NCBI GenBank assembly: GCA_963971285.1
Contig: OZ020249.1
Span: 2,542,001-2,606,000, forward strand
Reading direction: 5' to 3'
Length of the DNA stretch: 64,000 bases
Source: Astropecten irregularis
Lineage: Eukaryota > Echinodermata > Asteroidea > Paxillosida > Astropectinidae
The position numbers and the translations under genes are program-made. The notes under the pieces were generated by a model. That model saw only the letters and a list, made by a program, of their open reading frames with translations. It ran no database searches and was not told where the DNA came from. This document shows, piece after piece, positions 35,964 through 50,010 of this stretch (the stretch's first letter is position 1; each line of letters opens with the position of its first letter).

Positions 35964-37110
35964 TGATCTGGCCCGATTTGAAGAATTAAGGTAATGCTTC
36001 AACGAGGGGGTCTGATTGTTTGATCTCTGGTTTGTTAGAACTACTTATATTCCTTCCTCCATGGTGTTCTTAAGCATATTGTAGACAAGGCATTCAACAA
36101 TATATGGGTCTTCAAACACGTTGATGATATAAAGTAATTCACCATTTAACAAAACATTGCACAATATTTAACGTCAACGTCATTCACTTTACTTCCAGAT
36201 TATGTTCCAGTAAAATGAACTATTCTTGCAATGACTGTACATAAAATTATATACATTAAAATAAAAGGCTTTTGTAAGCAAGAACATGGAGCAAAATCAA
36301 CTTTGCTGCTTACTGTCAAACATAAAGGCACAAAAGGAAGATGGGTGAGTTTAAAAACCAGTGCTAAATGAAACACAATTTACCACTTACATTTTACTGA
36401 AATAAAATCCTCAAAGTCCATTGATAATATGTTTTGTTGTTCATTTGAAAAAGTCAAATTTGAAAGACAGTATTGAATCCAAATGTCCGAATCAGATTAG
36501 GAAAGCTGAAATGACCTTAAAACATTGTTTATCCATTACCATAACAGTACAGTACAATTAGGCCTGATCTGTTTAGGAACCAATGATAATAAATACGTTT
36601 AGAATTTACACATTCTTTTTTCATATTTCAAAGTTAGTAATGATGTTATGCTTTGGTATTCACAGTCAAATAAAGAGAAAGATTATAAACTTCAATTAAA
36701 GAAAACACTAACTAAACAGTACCGAAAAACACACCTTTTAAAAACACATGCCATTCCTCCACCATTTAACTTTGCTTAATCATTAAAAATCACACACATG
36801 ACACTTGGATGAACCTAAATGTACATTTAAGTATACTCAATATGTTATGAAAACCAAAGCATCAACATTGCATAAATGTTTGAACAAAATTCATACAATG
36901 CACCAACAAGCCTAAACCAACCTAATGCATATAGTAGACTAGCTAATGAAATATTATCATCCAGATCTATACTTCACATAGTTTTTGTTAAGAAATATAA
37001 ATTTGTGAATCAATTTGTGCACTTCTGTACAACACTGGTACGTTAACACTGAAATAGAAATGTTCAGGAAGCAGTCAAATACAATATGTGGATCAAACTA
37101 CAGTTAGTAG
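35964..37110. other. Stretch with no recognisable gene
   Basis: This is AT-rich unique-looking DNA. I see no exon, RNA gene or repeat structure that can be supported. Confidence 0.5.
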
Positions 37111-37118
37111 GTTATACT

Positions 37119-38440
37119 CATATAGCTATATTAAAATTACTAGAGTGCTAGCTCCACATTCTCCATGCGTAGACGCTTTGAAGCCATCGTGGGTGCAGTC
37201 ATTTTGAATTTGTGTGCGTGTCTGTGGAACAAGAACACTTTAACTGGAATGCCTTTCGAAGAGTGCACTATATGCAACGTGCAAGTATGAGCGAACGGTA
37301 CCAGTAGTGTGTCTTGATGACGCTTGCAATCATTGCGTGGCTGAAGTGCAGAGCGTGTGCGCTCTAGTCATTTTAATATAGCTCTATGCATAGATATATT
37401 AAAAAAACTAGATGTCGCATTGGCTGCTCTTGGCCGCGTCTTTAGGCGCCATTTACGATAGGACTAGTTCGAATCCGTTTTTATGGAATGCCGTAGCTAT
37501 CTTTTTAGATTGTTTGCTTCGATAATTCCATCACTCATTTTGCCAAATTGAATGATGGAATTTTCGAACAGAATGACAGAATGTTAAACTGTATGATGGA
37601 TTTGCCGACCGGAATGACAAAACTGCAAATAAAATGATGAAATTGGCAAATTAAATGATGGAATTACCGACAAACAATCTAAGCAACCGAATATAGCTAC
37701 GGCGTTCCATCATGTTTCTTGGTGCATCGCGTACCGCGTAACGCGTAACGGCGCGGCTTGTTATTAGCGCGTGAGCGTAGTGCAACCCCCATTCGTTAAT
37801 ACACGGGTGCGTCATCTATGGTTTCTGGTGCATAACTGCGTACCGCGTAACGCGTAACGGCCGGAACCGCGTACCGCGCGGTTTGCGCGATCGTTCTAAA
37901 TAAGTGCTTGTCCTACATGAAATGACCGCGTCCTGCATGACGGATATAGCTCCCATTAGTTTGTGCACGGGTGCGTCATCTAGTTTTTATATATATCTAT
38001 GGCTCTATGGTTATACTCCAAATATTGGCAGGAATGACTGCACCACCCCTGTGCTGAACATACTACATGTAGACAAACCTACGTTTTTTGTACGCTCATT
38101 TGCATATCTGCGTTGTGTTCTATACCTGTGCGTTATCCAAGCCAAAAACGTCCAAAATCCAACGCACCTTCGGTAAATGCGCATTTCATTAGGGCTGTGC
38201 GCGCACACGCTCTGCACTTCAGTCACTCAACAATTGCAAGCGTCATAAAGATGCGCTACCGGTACCATTCGCGCATTTTTGTTGCATATAGTGCACTCTT
38301 CGATAGGCATTCCAGTCAAAGTGTTCTTGTTCCACAGACACGCACTCAAATTCAAAATGACTGCGCCCAGGACGGCTTCAAAGCGTCTACGCACGGAGAA
38401 TGTGGAGCTAGTGCTCTAGTAATTCTAATATAGCTCTATG
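37119..38440. mobile_element. Cluster of related MITEs (tatagctctatg family)
   Basis: The first unit (37119 to about 37387) starts catatagctatattaaaatt and ends tatagctctatg. It is inverted relative to about 38185-38440. Between them lies another unit with ends gatatattaaaaaaactagatg and its counterpart near 37970-38009. The 8-base word gttatact flanks 37119-38009 (37111-37118 and 38010-38017), suggesting hAT-type insertion of that composite. The termini resemble the MITE at 33956. No transposase is present. Confidence 0.65.
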
Positions 38441-38620
38441 ATGTAGATACACTATAGAATTAAGGTACTGGTCTCCAGGAATTCCTATCTATTTATATAT
38501 TGGGAATATTAACACTTTCTCTCCAAATTAATTTCCACATGCATGAACTACAGTTAAAATACATAAGAGTTCCTTTTACCTCAAGAACCTTTAAAAAAGA
38601 AAACAAATATAGCAAGACAT

Positions 38621-38748
38621 TACCAATGGGAGACTTTAAAGAACTAGTCTTCAAGTCAACAGAGCAGGCACAAAACAACGCACGCATGCTCACAATTGCA
38701 TGTGCGTGCATGCAAATTGAAGACCAGTTCTCCAAAGTCTCCCATTGA
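38621..38748. mobile_element. Small hairpin MITE, about 128 bp
   Basis: Inverted ends of about 32 bases begin caatgggagactttaaagaac and close gttctccaaagtctcccattg, with about 60 bases between. A CpG- and TGCATGC-rich centre could extend the fold. It is non-coding. Confidence 0.7.
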
Positions 38749-40019
38749 ATGACATGGGTGTCACCGGACATGAAATTGTTTTGAAGAAGCACTGACACAT
38801 AAGTAAATGAAGATGTAAATTTTATACAAAACTTATCATTGTATAAAGCTCATGGAAGCTCTGAAGATAGAAACAGCTATGAAAAAATTTGGCATACATG
38901 AAATTAACATTTTAAATATTTTACAACAAAAAGGGATAGAGAATGATAAATTTTCTACAGAAACACACTGAATTACTTTCTATGTTCAGTGTTTGATCCT
39001 CAAGTTTTAAATAGCATATCGTTTCTTTTCATATTGCCAAATTTCTGAAACAACTTGCAAAACAACTTTATTTTTATGTAGGGTTTTTGTAATGAGGATA
39101 CAAATGGCTGAACACTTTCTTTATGTAACTTAGAGAAAGTGGTGATGGTGGTTAGAAAAGGGTCCATATTTCTTTATGTACATAATCATATAGTAATCCA
39201 AGTTTTTGAGTGGCGCCCTCTTTTGATTAAAACAAGAAACTGCTGTGTTTATCAATCTAAAAGCACTACAACTCAAGCTCGGTACGTGGTGCACGATTTA
39301 TTCCTGAAAGGAACATGGAGTTAGAAGAATATTCAGCATGGATAACATGTCCCGGATTTCCACTTCTGGCCTTCCATAATTCAATAAAATATTTTTGGCA
39401 GTGTGTACAAAATAATACACTGACACCACCACAGAATCAAAAAAAGATGCCATTCAAAAACTTGTGTTTGGATTATTGTATAGGCCAAATTCAAATTAAC
39501 AGAAGAGAGAATTAAGAAGAGAAAACAATGCAGGTAAATGTTGACTTGTGTAGTTTGCTTGACTTTCAAAGGAAACAATATCCCACTCTTCTAGACCTGC
39601 ATGTACAGTTTTGTCTTGTTAGAGCCAAAATCTCCTACCAGGCTGTCTATCACAATCCATAATGTAAATAACTTGGTATAATGTATACAGACCCACATAT
39701 TATTGATACTACAGGTATTCAAATCCATCCAATATCTCCACACTCAAGGATAATGTATTGGCAGGCAAATCAATGGGTGATGGCGCCACATGGCTCTGGT
39801 TGAGGAGCATAATGCATACATGATACATGTATTCCCTTTCGGACCCCATAATGTCCATGAAACATAACATAACAATTTCAAATGTCAAATAACATTTCAA
39901 CCTGAAAAAACCCACTCAAGTGCAATACCAATGCATTGTGTATAGAGAACATTCACTTTAATAATTCAATACACAAAAATTTTAACCAAAATCAACCAAA
40001 GATCACCAACTTAAGAAAC
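38749..40019. other. Stretch with no recognisable gene
   Basis: This is AT-rich DNA with no supported exon or repeat on either strand. Confidence 0.5.
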
Positions 40020-40084
40020 TAAAGAAAACAATATGGGCTACCAACTGAGCTACCAACTGAGCTATCCAGCCCTGCGTTGGTAGC

Positions 40085-40315
40085 AGTACGTGTGTGGTTT
40101 CATAGCTTCTGGCTGCCTAACGAACAAAGATAATTGACTATTAGGGATAGGGACACTACCAACATAGGGCTGGATGGCTCAGTTGGTAGAGCGCCTGTAC
40201 GGTATTCATGAGGTCGCCGGTTCGAATCCCAGTCACTTTTTCTTTGTTCACCTTTCAATGACTTAAAAATTCAGTCAGTTTCCCTTGTGGTTATTTGATG
40301 ATAACATTAATTTCA
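40085..40315 (+). mobile_element. tRNA-derived SINE, copy 1
   Basis: A tRNA-like segment (40167-40234) has an A box, tggctcagttgg, and a B box, ggttcgaatcc. It is preceded by a shared head (taacgaacaaagataattgac) and followed by a shared tail (tttctttgttcacctttcaat, then cagtcagtttccctt). The same head, body and tail order occurs at 62335-62640. The 3' acceptor half does not pair with gggctgg, so it is not a working tRNA. An inverted stub of the tRNA part (ctgagctatccagccct) lies just left, at 40041-40073. Confidence 0.75.
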
Positions 40316-40984
40316 GATAACAAATAAATTCATATATGAAATGACTGATTGTCCTGACCTAATTATAATTAAGCAGACAATACCTGCACAGAGGTCATGT
40401 AACTGCTAAAAGGATAGAAGTAGAACAGTCTGTTGACAAGTGTCAAGACAATTTCTCAGATTCTATCAACTAGCTAATTTTACAAGATGGCCTGGGGATA
40501 CAAACAAATAACAACAAAACCCACAAAAAACCCAATTAGCTCTAAAAGCTGCATGCTCAGGACCGTACAAGTTAACTGATACATTGGGAAGGGGTAAGTA
40601 ATAAAATAAAGGAATGGTACTGAGTGGTAAGAGAGAGAGAGGTGACCTATTGATGGAAGGAAGACAAGGTATAAAAACCAGAATAAAGTAAATGGAGAGT
40701 AAACAAAAAGTGAGGTGAATTTGACAATGTAATATCCTTATCTAAATGATAAACTACATGTGCTATCCATTTCTTCACAATATTTACGTTGAGACTCTTT
40801 CATGAAATATATCTTTTGCAGTTTCTGTAAAACCTTAGGTAGCAACAAATTGAAAACAATTGAAAGCAATGAATTTGTGTATTCCAGAGAGCAGGTCACC
40901 ATGAAAACAACAAATGTACTGCAATTTTCATCTGGAGGTTGATTCAACTGATCATGATTCAGACAAAATTCAGGTTAAAATTTC
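40316..40984. other. Stretch with no recognisable gene
   Basis: AT-rich DNA; nothing that can be supported was seen. Confidence 0.45.
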
Positions 40985-41105
40985 CAACCGGTTCTCTTCA
41001 TAACCACACATCTATAAAAGAGTTTATACATGGTGTCTCCACAAAGCTTACTTTATTACATTACTTTCACCATGCAAAGCTTCAAATCCTACTTATGATC
41101 CATGT
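40985..41105. mobile_element. Terminal remnant of a Penelope-like element
   Basis: This segment reads ccggttctcttcataaccac, then tacatggtgtctcc, agcttactttattacatt and ccatgcaaagcttcaaatc. It matches the right end of the Penelope-like element (28470-28576) in the same order with scattered differences. No coding part is attached. It is a solo end of an older copy. Confidence 0.65.
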
Positions 41106-42634
41106 TGCTCACAAAGGATCATACAGGAACGGTGGGACCATTGGCACATTGTAAGAAGGAACAACCTTTGGTTCAGGTGCTCCATGTTTGATATTGTCTT
41201 TCTTCTTGTTTGATACATCTGTGCATGACAAGTAGTGGATTTCATAGCATATTATGTACATAACATGTACACCCAGTTACAAGTTTTAATAAAAAGCTTG
41301 ATGTATAAAAGCATATTTCTTTCATTTGAATGCACATTCACAATGTACACTTATGGTGAAATGTGAAGATGTTTGTCATAGGCTGTTGGTAAAATACTTC
41401 ACTGTCCGAAATGGGTCCAATGGCAGCCTATGGCAGATTCTGTTCAAATGCTGAGCTAATGCCTAGCAGAGCTAATTAAAGCCCAAATTTGGGGATCATC
41501 TTGTATAAAAAGGCCCCCTTTTCAGGAAATTCTCTAATGATGAAATACATACTACTGTACTGATAAAACACCTTAGCAATGAATTTAAACAAATGTAAAA
41601 AAAAATGTTAGTTTTTTATGAAGGGAAACGGAAGCAATGCAATGTCCTTGCAACACTGTGTGTAGCTACTAACATCATTATCAAGTTATGATTGGAGTTC
41701 TTATTTCTCTTTGTGAAAGTGATTAACAGGAATTGTACTCAGGTGCAACACACAAAATACCAAAGTCAATGGCCATTTCCATAAACAGGAATACAATTTT
41801 ATTATTTGAAGATTTTGCATAATTTTATGAGCAAAAACCTGAATGATATTAGAAACATATCTTCCTTTCATTGAAGGCAATAGTTTGATGTAAGGTACTG
41901 CACTGTTGTTAGTGTGTCCTTTCTGCAATATTTGTTTGTTTGGATGAATTAATGCAAGTGTCCTGCTAGCCTGCTTCACATGTTGGTGTTAGGATTCACC
42001 TGTCTACCTATAAAATGCACATTATTCATGGAATCCACCTGTATGAGTAAATGGCCTCTCTGACCAAATGGGCGCTCTCAAACACAACCAACCTGCTGTT
42101 GAGACTTATGGGACCTGATGTAAATTCATGTCTTGGAAAGAAGTAGACATTTGGAAGAAGAATACACAATGTTTACATGTAATTACAAGGATACTCCATA
42201 AATACCCGAGACAGTAAGCCTTATTGACATGATATGGATTCAGCAATCAAGTGAAGTAAGGTGCATTGCCCTCCTCCATGTATTAGTCTAACATCCAGGA
42301 ATTTAGAGCTTCTTGTATTGAATTGAGTAAGTATACATGCTAGTTACACATATTGATTATGAATAATAATGTTGATGTGGTTTTCTATCAATGGCAGCAG
42401 TACAGTAACGTGAGCACAAAATATATACATGTAATAAGCATCAAATTTCACTTGTTTTCCCCCATACACCACACACATTTGTTCATGTCAACTATCCAAT
42501 CTAAACCAAAATAAGCTGTACCTTGTACCTTGTGTCAAATATTGCCAATCAGTTCAGCCAAACAAAAATCTGAATGAGCTAAAAATGGTATTGTTTGAAT
42601 TTCTCAAAGGTTTAATTCCAGTGGAAATAAAAAT
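41106..42634. other. Stretch with no recognisable gene
   Basis: AT-rich DNA between repeat fragments; no exon or structure recognised. Confidence 0.45.
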
Positions 42635-42895
42635 GGTGCTTGCATTCTTGGGCAAGACACCTTGTCACATATTGCTCCTCTTCACCTAGGTGTAAACGGG
42701 TATGCATGTACCTCTGAGGGTAGAGATGGCTTTGTGGGCTTAACAGTAGCCAGGGCTGTATATTCCCCAGGGAGTTGAGATGGTTTCAGGAATCTTTAAT
42801 AGTGGGGCTCTGATGACCAGGGATAATAATGGTAAGCACCTTGGAGCAGCCTCTGGGTGGATATGTTGCACATTATAAATGTCTCTATTATTTTT
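42635..42895 (+). mobile_element. Old SINE-like repeat
   Basis: The phrases cttgggcaagacacct, cacctaggtgtaaacgggta and gagcagcctctgggtgga, ending in tataaatgtctctattattt, recall short interspersed repeats common in marine invertebrates. Those end in a similar 'tataaatgtc-attatt' tail. No polymerase III boxes are clear, so this is an old or truncated copy. The identification is from memory of the pattern only. Confidence 0.45.
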
Positions 42896-45800
42896 CTAAA
42901 TTGCATTATAGAGAGACAGGTTACCATCTGAAAGTTAACATTTGGGAGACACCGGTCAATAGGGAGACATTTTGTTGTCTCCCCCCAAAAAAAGTTTCTA
43001 AATCTTAAAGACATATTTTTACAGTACATATTTTAATAGAAGACAGAGAATGCTCTCAATATGAACATATGTCAATTTCAAGTTCATTGGTTTGGAGGAT
43101 GTTTAGAAAAAGGTAAGTAAAGTTGTATGCACGTCCCTATGGAAATGTTTCCCTAAGGTCCCATTATCGGTAAATGTTATTATTATTATTAATATAAAAA
43201 TGTACTCCATGTACCATCAGGACATAAATGTGCTCATTTTGTGTGCTGCATGTACATAATTGGTTCTCAAAAATATGTCATGATGAACATGATCATCGTA
43301 CAACATGGATTCTACAGGTTTCTGTAATAATAAATGCAGCATATCCTAACTGCATTCAAAAGTAAGGGGAAAATAAAGAATACAAAAACAAGAAAAAACA
43401 AATGTGGAAAAAGAATTATTTCAGCACTTTTCACTAATAATTTATGGTATTTTTTTCCCAAAACTGCCATCACTTAACCATAGTCCCAGCAAACATGGGA
43501 TCCAAGACACTCCTATGTGACAGTTACCTGAATTTTCATTGATTGATATTTTTTTAACAATATGAAACAATAATTTAAGTGCTTGTTTTGTTTTGTTTTG
43601 GTATGTATACTTTGTATTTTCAATGGGGATTGTAATTTGTAATGTACATGAACAAATGTGATGGGTAATCTGTTCCAACAGCATTTCCATCACCCAACTA
43701 AAACCAGGTCTGAACTCATATGAAGGGTACAAATATATCACTTTCAGTTATTACCCCAATCCCTTGAACTACAAGAGTATTCCACATACACATATGCTAC
43801 ATTAAAATATCCACTCATCTATCATTAAAAACAAGCATGAACAAACAATTAGATGGACAATGTTAGAAAGTTGTATAATTTAAGCTTCACAAACAACTGA
43901 GCCTAGCTAGTTTTGTTGCATCAGTAAAGCAAGGCCTGCAAACAATTATCCCAGCATTTGGTTGCATTGTCTTAATTCTGTGGCCATTGCAGATACGCGA
44001 AGGCGGAAGGAAATCTGATTATTAAGGTACAAACTGAAATGCAATACCTTTATAACACCAACACAAAAAGGCACTTATACTGAAAATGAAAAAAAATGAT
44101 AAGCAAAAATAAAAATGCCTTATTCCTACTTATGTACAGCCAATATTATTCCTGTATATTGCATTTTACGTGGCTATAAGAATAATTTTGCTCACATATA
44201 CATATGCATTGTTAAGAATCTATATAATAGAATGGCATTTTTATTAAAACTAATATACAGAGTGTTACTATTTCACAGTGGATGAAATGCAAATCTCAAA
44301 GCAAAAAGAGTCTGCTATCATAAGCAAAGCTTTTTTTTGAAATTGGGCCCTAATGCTCAGCAATCCACTGGCACTGCACAATATCAATTAAAAACTAATA
44401 ACCAATTAGGAACAATCTGTTCAGGATAACAGTACCATCTGGGTGGGCATAAAAAGTCTTAAGAATATTACCATGAAGTAATTAAGTGTTGCACAGCCAC
44501 ATGCATTCACAATTAGATTAACATGTACATCATTGTGCATGTGGCAGTACAGGAATGCCAATATCTGTCTATCTTTACAAAAACAACCAAAAAAAGAATA
44601 CAAATTAAACTATATAAAAAGTACTGTTTGGATATATACAATAAAGGTATAATGAACTATTTCTTAATATTTTGTATGCGGCATGGCATTGACATCTGGA
44701 ATATGAATGTTGTAGATTTCACACAATATCGTAACTAAAATATAAAGTCTGTTCAATGTTCACATCATGTATGTGTACAGATAGTACAACCAGAGCATCA
44801 CAAGCAAAATGTCAGCAATATGACCACCTAAATTTGCTGCTCTTCAGCTGTTAAGGTCATTTGCTTATACATGTATGATGTACTTCTGTTCTAAGTACAA
44901 GTTTGAATTATTTCCAAATCAACATGAAAATGGCTCAAGCCCAATACATTTTGACAATCTCCAATCGTACAAGTTATTGAGAAGATCTGGAGGTGTCATA
45001 GAAGTAGTTGGGTAAATTATGAACAGTCACAAAAATGTGTAAACAAGCCAAAATCTCCTTTTGCTCATGGCAGTAGTTTCATTGACACTTTTTGTGTGTA
45101 TATGATTACAGAGATGCATTGGCAAAGTAATAGTGCTGTGACACATCATGTAAGTGTCTTGATAGTTAGTGTTGTAAAATAATTGTAAAATGGCCATGAT
45201 CATGAAAGATGTACTGACAGTGTGTTTAAAACGCCTACAATGAAGGTTGAACATGACTTGACACACTCTGTATGTATATGTTACATGACATGAATTTGAA
45301 TGGGCTTGAAGTATCAGAATGCATTTCATACTGGTGTTGTGTTGGTATTGTACACATCATAACAACATCATGGCAATTAGGGAATAGAGTCTGACTCATT
45401 GACACTTATTATGATGCATACTAGTTTATAGGTCCATTGTCATCAATTGGGTTAAACATATGAACATGTGACCTGGATTTAGTAATGGTAAGTCTGCATA
45501 TTAACAAAGGCTCAAAGAATTCCAAATATTGAATATATACATGTACTAATGACTTCCAATTTTGGTTGCACTTTCAGAAACTGTAATAACATCATGAATA
45601 ATGAACCAGATGATGGTTTTCTGCCTGAAACTAATTTCTTTGATCTTGTCATTGCATACCACACTGGTATTCCATAGCTAAAATATTTACAGAGACCCTG
45701 CCTTACTTTACTTCAGTACATGTATTATTTTTCCCATAATCATAGTACTGTTCTTCCTAAATGACTGAACATTTTGGTTAAATTTTGAATGTGTTTGTTA

Positions 45801-46496
45801 GACCCATACTGAGCATGAAAGTAGTTGCTATTGGCCAATTTATCCGCTAACTCCATCCAAGGGTCATTTTTTGGCAGCCAGCCTTAACAGGAAATTTGCA
45901 TTATTACCCATCAGCCATTCTACTGTCAAGTTCTTTTCAATAATCCTATAACTTGACCTCAAGACAATAACTGAAACCTTTCCACTCACAGAACCAACAA
46001 AAAGCCACCCCCAAATATCCAACAAAATCAATACACTGTATGATGAATAGAGCATGTACAGGTATCAGCCATCTAAAGAACAACTCTTGCTGTCAGGGTT
46101 AATATGTCAGCTCTTATTGGTGCCATGTCATGTAACCTAAATAAAAGTTTGCACATTTGGTGCCTCTTGACATATTACATAGACTATAAGGCATGTACAA
46201 ACCAATTGTAAATCAGTTGGAGAAAATTTATGTGCATGTATGTCATCCTTCCTGATTAGGTTTAAAAAAGCGTACAAAAAAAATTACTTGCATGAAACAA
46301 CGGAACGTCATGCTACAAAAAGTGTATTTGATCTTAATTAAACAAAAGGTCCCTGTCTGCTTTGCCTATCTATGGAGCTACACGTTCTGTGGAAAACTTT
46401 GCAATGACAGTGATTTGCAGAACTACATGTACAAGTATTTAACACAATATACCAAAAACCCTGTTATTACCAAAGTAACAACCAGCACTTCACCTT
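42896..46496 (-). other. Downstream region of the NHS gene
   Basis: No coding exon is visible. The part next to 46496 should contain the NHS 3' UTR. Several AATAAA-like words occur on the - strand (for example near 44240), but none can be chosen as the real polyadenylation site. Confidence 0.4.
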
Positions 46497-49198
46497 TCAC
46501 TCCCAGGCACCACAGTCTTGTTCTTCTTCTCTGGACACATTAGTTACCTCCATACTCTTGAGTGCAGTCTTCATGCTGTCCAGTAATGATCCAAGACCTT
46601 TGTTTGCAGATGTGGTTAAACTTGGCATAGATGAGGCACTCAGTTTGCGTTGCAACTGCTGAGACTCCAGTTCTGTAACAGCCTCTTGCCGGGAATCTCT
46701 TTGTGCTCCCCTTTGGCGGATTTCATTCATCAAGTCCATTCGGGATATTGCAGAATCCGAAGCTGATTCCGTCAGACGAGGCACAGATTCCAACACTGAA
46801 ACATTAACAGTCTCTTTCTGACAAAGCTGACTGCTTTGATTCATCTTCTGTGATGAAATTGACTGTACATCTCTTACATTTGGATTTTTTGATTGACATA
46901 TCTGACTTCCTTCAGCAACAACTCCGCCAATAGCATCTGATGAATGTCTGTCACTAATTTGTTCAGGTAATGGTTTAGCGGAGGTTCCCTGAGTAACCTT
47001 GGTCAGTAGCTCGTTTTCCTCTGGCTTTGCTGACCTAATATTTTGATCAGTAGTTGTCAACTTGTTTCCATTCACAAGGCTCTTGACATTTGCAACATCA
47101 GCAGCTTTATGAGTATCAGCATTGGAAGCAATAGTGTTTGTCTGACTGAAATCAAATTTGCTCTGCCTGTCCTGTTTTGTCAAAGTCCCACTTGGACTAG
47201 CCACTGGACTTCGTTGTCTGTTTTGCGCTTGTAGCTCTTCATATGGCAAACCCAGATCTCCAGTCCTTGAATTAGTGCAAGGGTTTGCCATGGCTGTCCT
47301 TAAATCCTTCATGGTCACTATTTTTCTGACGGAGGTATTCCCATGTCCTTTGAGGAGTACATCAGGAATACTGCTTGTCTGACTGCCAGAGTAAAGAAGC
47401 TCAGCATTATTGCGTGGCCTCTGAGATTTAGGTTTCACATTAAGGGCAGAACATGCCGACTGTCCTCGCCTGGGTCCTGAATGCTGCTGAAGAAGCATTT
47501 TGAAATCATCCATGGGAGTTTGTGGCTTGCCAGACACTAGGCATATCTTGACAGGTGTATGCTCAACATCCACCATATCAGAAAATGTGATACTCCTTAT
47601 TGAATTCAGCGAACTTACTGAGTCTGTTGGACTCATAGTCTGACCATGTCCACTTGATGTATACAACTGCTTTGAACCATTACCTTTGGTATCACTCTGT
47701 GATGGTTCCCCCTGCTTTCTTACTTTCAGGATAGAACTCTTTGGTTTCAAGTTGGGGTCAAAAACATAAGTACCATCACTGATCATAGACGGTATATGAC
47801 TGAAAGAGTTCCCACTCATCTCTGTATCATAGAAAGAATGGTATGCTATGCTATTCCTGCTGAACGGTTGGGAATTTGGCAACCAAATGTTGGCGTCCTC
47901 AGATTGAGAATACATGGTAGATGTATGAGGGTTTTGCCTCTGTTGGAGAAGCTGCTGTTCCATCTGTTCAGCTGCTTGGATGATAGCTAGGTCTGGATCA
48001 AGATTCTTAGATTCTACTCCTGCATGATAGGAACTCCTAAAGGATGTCTTTGTAGCAGATTTATCTGGCTGCTTAGGCTTTCCTTGCAGTGAAATATTCT
48101 CATGAATGTTTCCCAGTTCTTGTCTTGGGGGGTCATCAGACCTTTTACTACTTGGTTCAGGGAGTGTAGGAGAACTCAAAGCTTTGTTGTTCTTTGATCG
48201 TCTCATCATGTTTAAGATCTCCTCTCTCTGTTTTCGAGTCATGGCCTGAGAGCCACTTCCTGCCACTGATTCACTCATATTGTTGATGGAGTTATAGTTC
48301 TGAGGTGCCTGATTTTGCACACTGCTGACATAAACCTGAAAGCGTTTACGTTGAAGTGTATCCAGTCCTTTCTTTGCCTGGGAAGCAACTGTCACTCCCT
48401 CTGAGGTTTCTGACTGCTCATCACAAGGGATGCTTACCGCAGATGGATTTTCAGACATGACCGAACCATTAGCTCTATCTTGGGTCTGGTTTGTAGTTGG
48501 GTTGTCAAACTTATCCACCTCATGCTTTGGTCTTCGCTTCAATGTGTTGTATTTTTCTGGATACACACCAATGGGAGATACTATCTCTTCATTCTCACTA
48601 CTGTTTTCAGCTTGCAAAGAGTTAGTTTGATGTTTTGACTCATCAGATCGTGAAATTCCAAAAAACTTATCACGGGCATTTATCATTTTTATTTTCCCTT
48701 CATGGGTTGGGGATACTGTAGAGCTAGCTGATGGTGGGAGAATCAGAGGCTGAGATTGGGATACCGTGGGAAGTGTCAAACTTGAGGGTTGGATAAGTTG
48801 AGGTTTAAACTTTGCAACCGAAGCTTTTTGCTTGACAGAAGCTGTAACATTTGTTACATGTGACACATCTGCATAGTCTACTGCATAGTCTCCTTGTTGT
48901 CCTGTCAAAGAGCTTTCCGAGATCTCTGCTGCTGGAGAATCAAACCTGGATGAAGGCTGACTCACTTGCAAGCTGCTCAACTGACTGTCAAGACTCTCAA
49001 GTGATTTAGAAATCCCACCAAAGCACAATTTGTAGATAGCTGGGTCTGTTGGAGTTTGAACAGGGGTAAGCGTGGGTGTGGTGTCACTGCCAATGGTGCT
49101 AGTTTCAGAGGCAGTGTCTGTAAGTGATGCTGGTGAGATGCTTCGATTATCATCAGACAAGGTTGATGGCAGTAACAGACCTGAAGACTGATTAACTT
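46497..49198 (-). CDS. NHS: NHS family protein, last coding exon
   Basis: The acceptor ttgatctacag is followed by 2,702 bases that finish the reading frame at TGA (46497-46499). The frame joins the previous exon in phase 1 (G|AA) as MEDSE-VNQSSGLLLPS. It is a long, Ser-rich, mostly disordered tail. Recognisable family pieces are a basic RKQREEILNMMRRSK stretch and MDDFKMLLQQH followed by a basic Ser-rich run, which resembles the EEFKLLLLKKGSR region of vertebrate NHS. The protein acts at the cell edge on actin and WAVE. The size of this exon is in keeping with the large 3' exons of the family. Confidence 0.85.
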
Positions 49199-50010
49199 CT
49201 GTAGATCAAAGAAAATAAAATCATTAACTTGAATCAAGAAATCATTTACATGTAAATTCAAACAATTTTTTTCTCTACCCTTGTGTAAAACACAGATTAA
49301 CAAGGTACGTGTATATTGGCTTCTATGCATAGGGTTTACATACTCAGTTGTTCAGTTTAGTCACTAGGGATTCAAGGAGGTGGAAACCTGATCTTTGCCG
49401 CTGTCAAAATCTAAACTGAGGTCAAATCAAATCAGTACACTCAAGATGGCGGTTTTGGAATTACATGTATGTTATGCTTTGTTTACAACGTACATGTATT
49501 GGGCAGCATGAAATGTCCTACGATGTACATGTAAGGTGATTTTTCATTATGGTAGTGCTCAATCTGTCTGCCAAAATTCTGCCCATTTTCTTGAACTTGT
49601 ACATCTATAACACTAAAAAATGAACTGTCAAAGTGTACATAAAAATATTAATAATTTGGAATGCTATTCTTCTTCAATTATAGCTGGGAAGCTGATTTGT
49701 GAAGGATGTGGCTACAACTTAATCAAGTTGCTTGCATTCAAGAGGCTGCCAGTCACATCAACCCAGACATGTATATGACCGTGGAGCACAGCCTGAGATT
49801 GAAAGTGTTTCAATGCCCAACTTAAGTCACATATGACCCAAGCCTTGATTGAACCCAGCCACATTGGTGAGAGGTGGGTGTGCACCTTATGCACTAAATA
49901 CCTATGCCCCCACGTTGCTTTGAAAACTAAGACTTAAATGCAGCATGCCATTCAATCTAAAGGGTTAATGCGAGAGATAATAGAATTGAGATTATGAATG
50001 CATAATGTAC
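49199..50010 (-). other. NHS: NHS intron
   Basis: This intron of 812 bases has a gt donor at 50009-50010 and an ag acceptor at 49199-49200, phase 1. No repeat or gene was recognised in it. Confidence 0.75.

Noticed and set aside
40167-40234. Functional tRNA gene
   Set aside because: The A and B boxes are good, but the 5' gggctgg has no pairing 3' acceptor strand, and a second copy with the same flanks shows it is a SINE.
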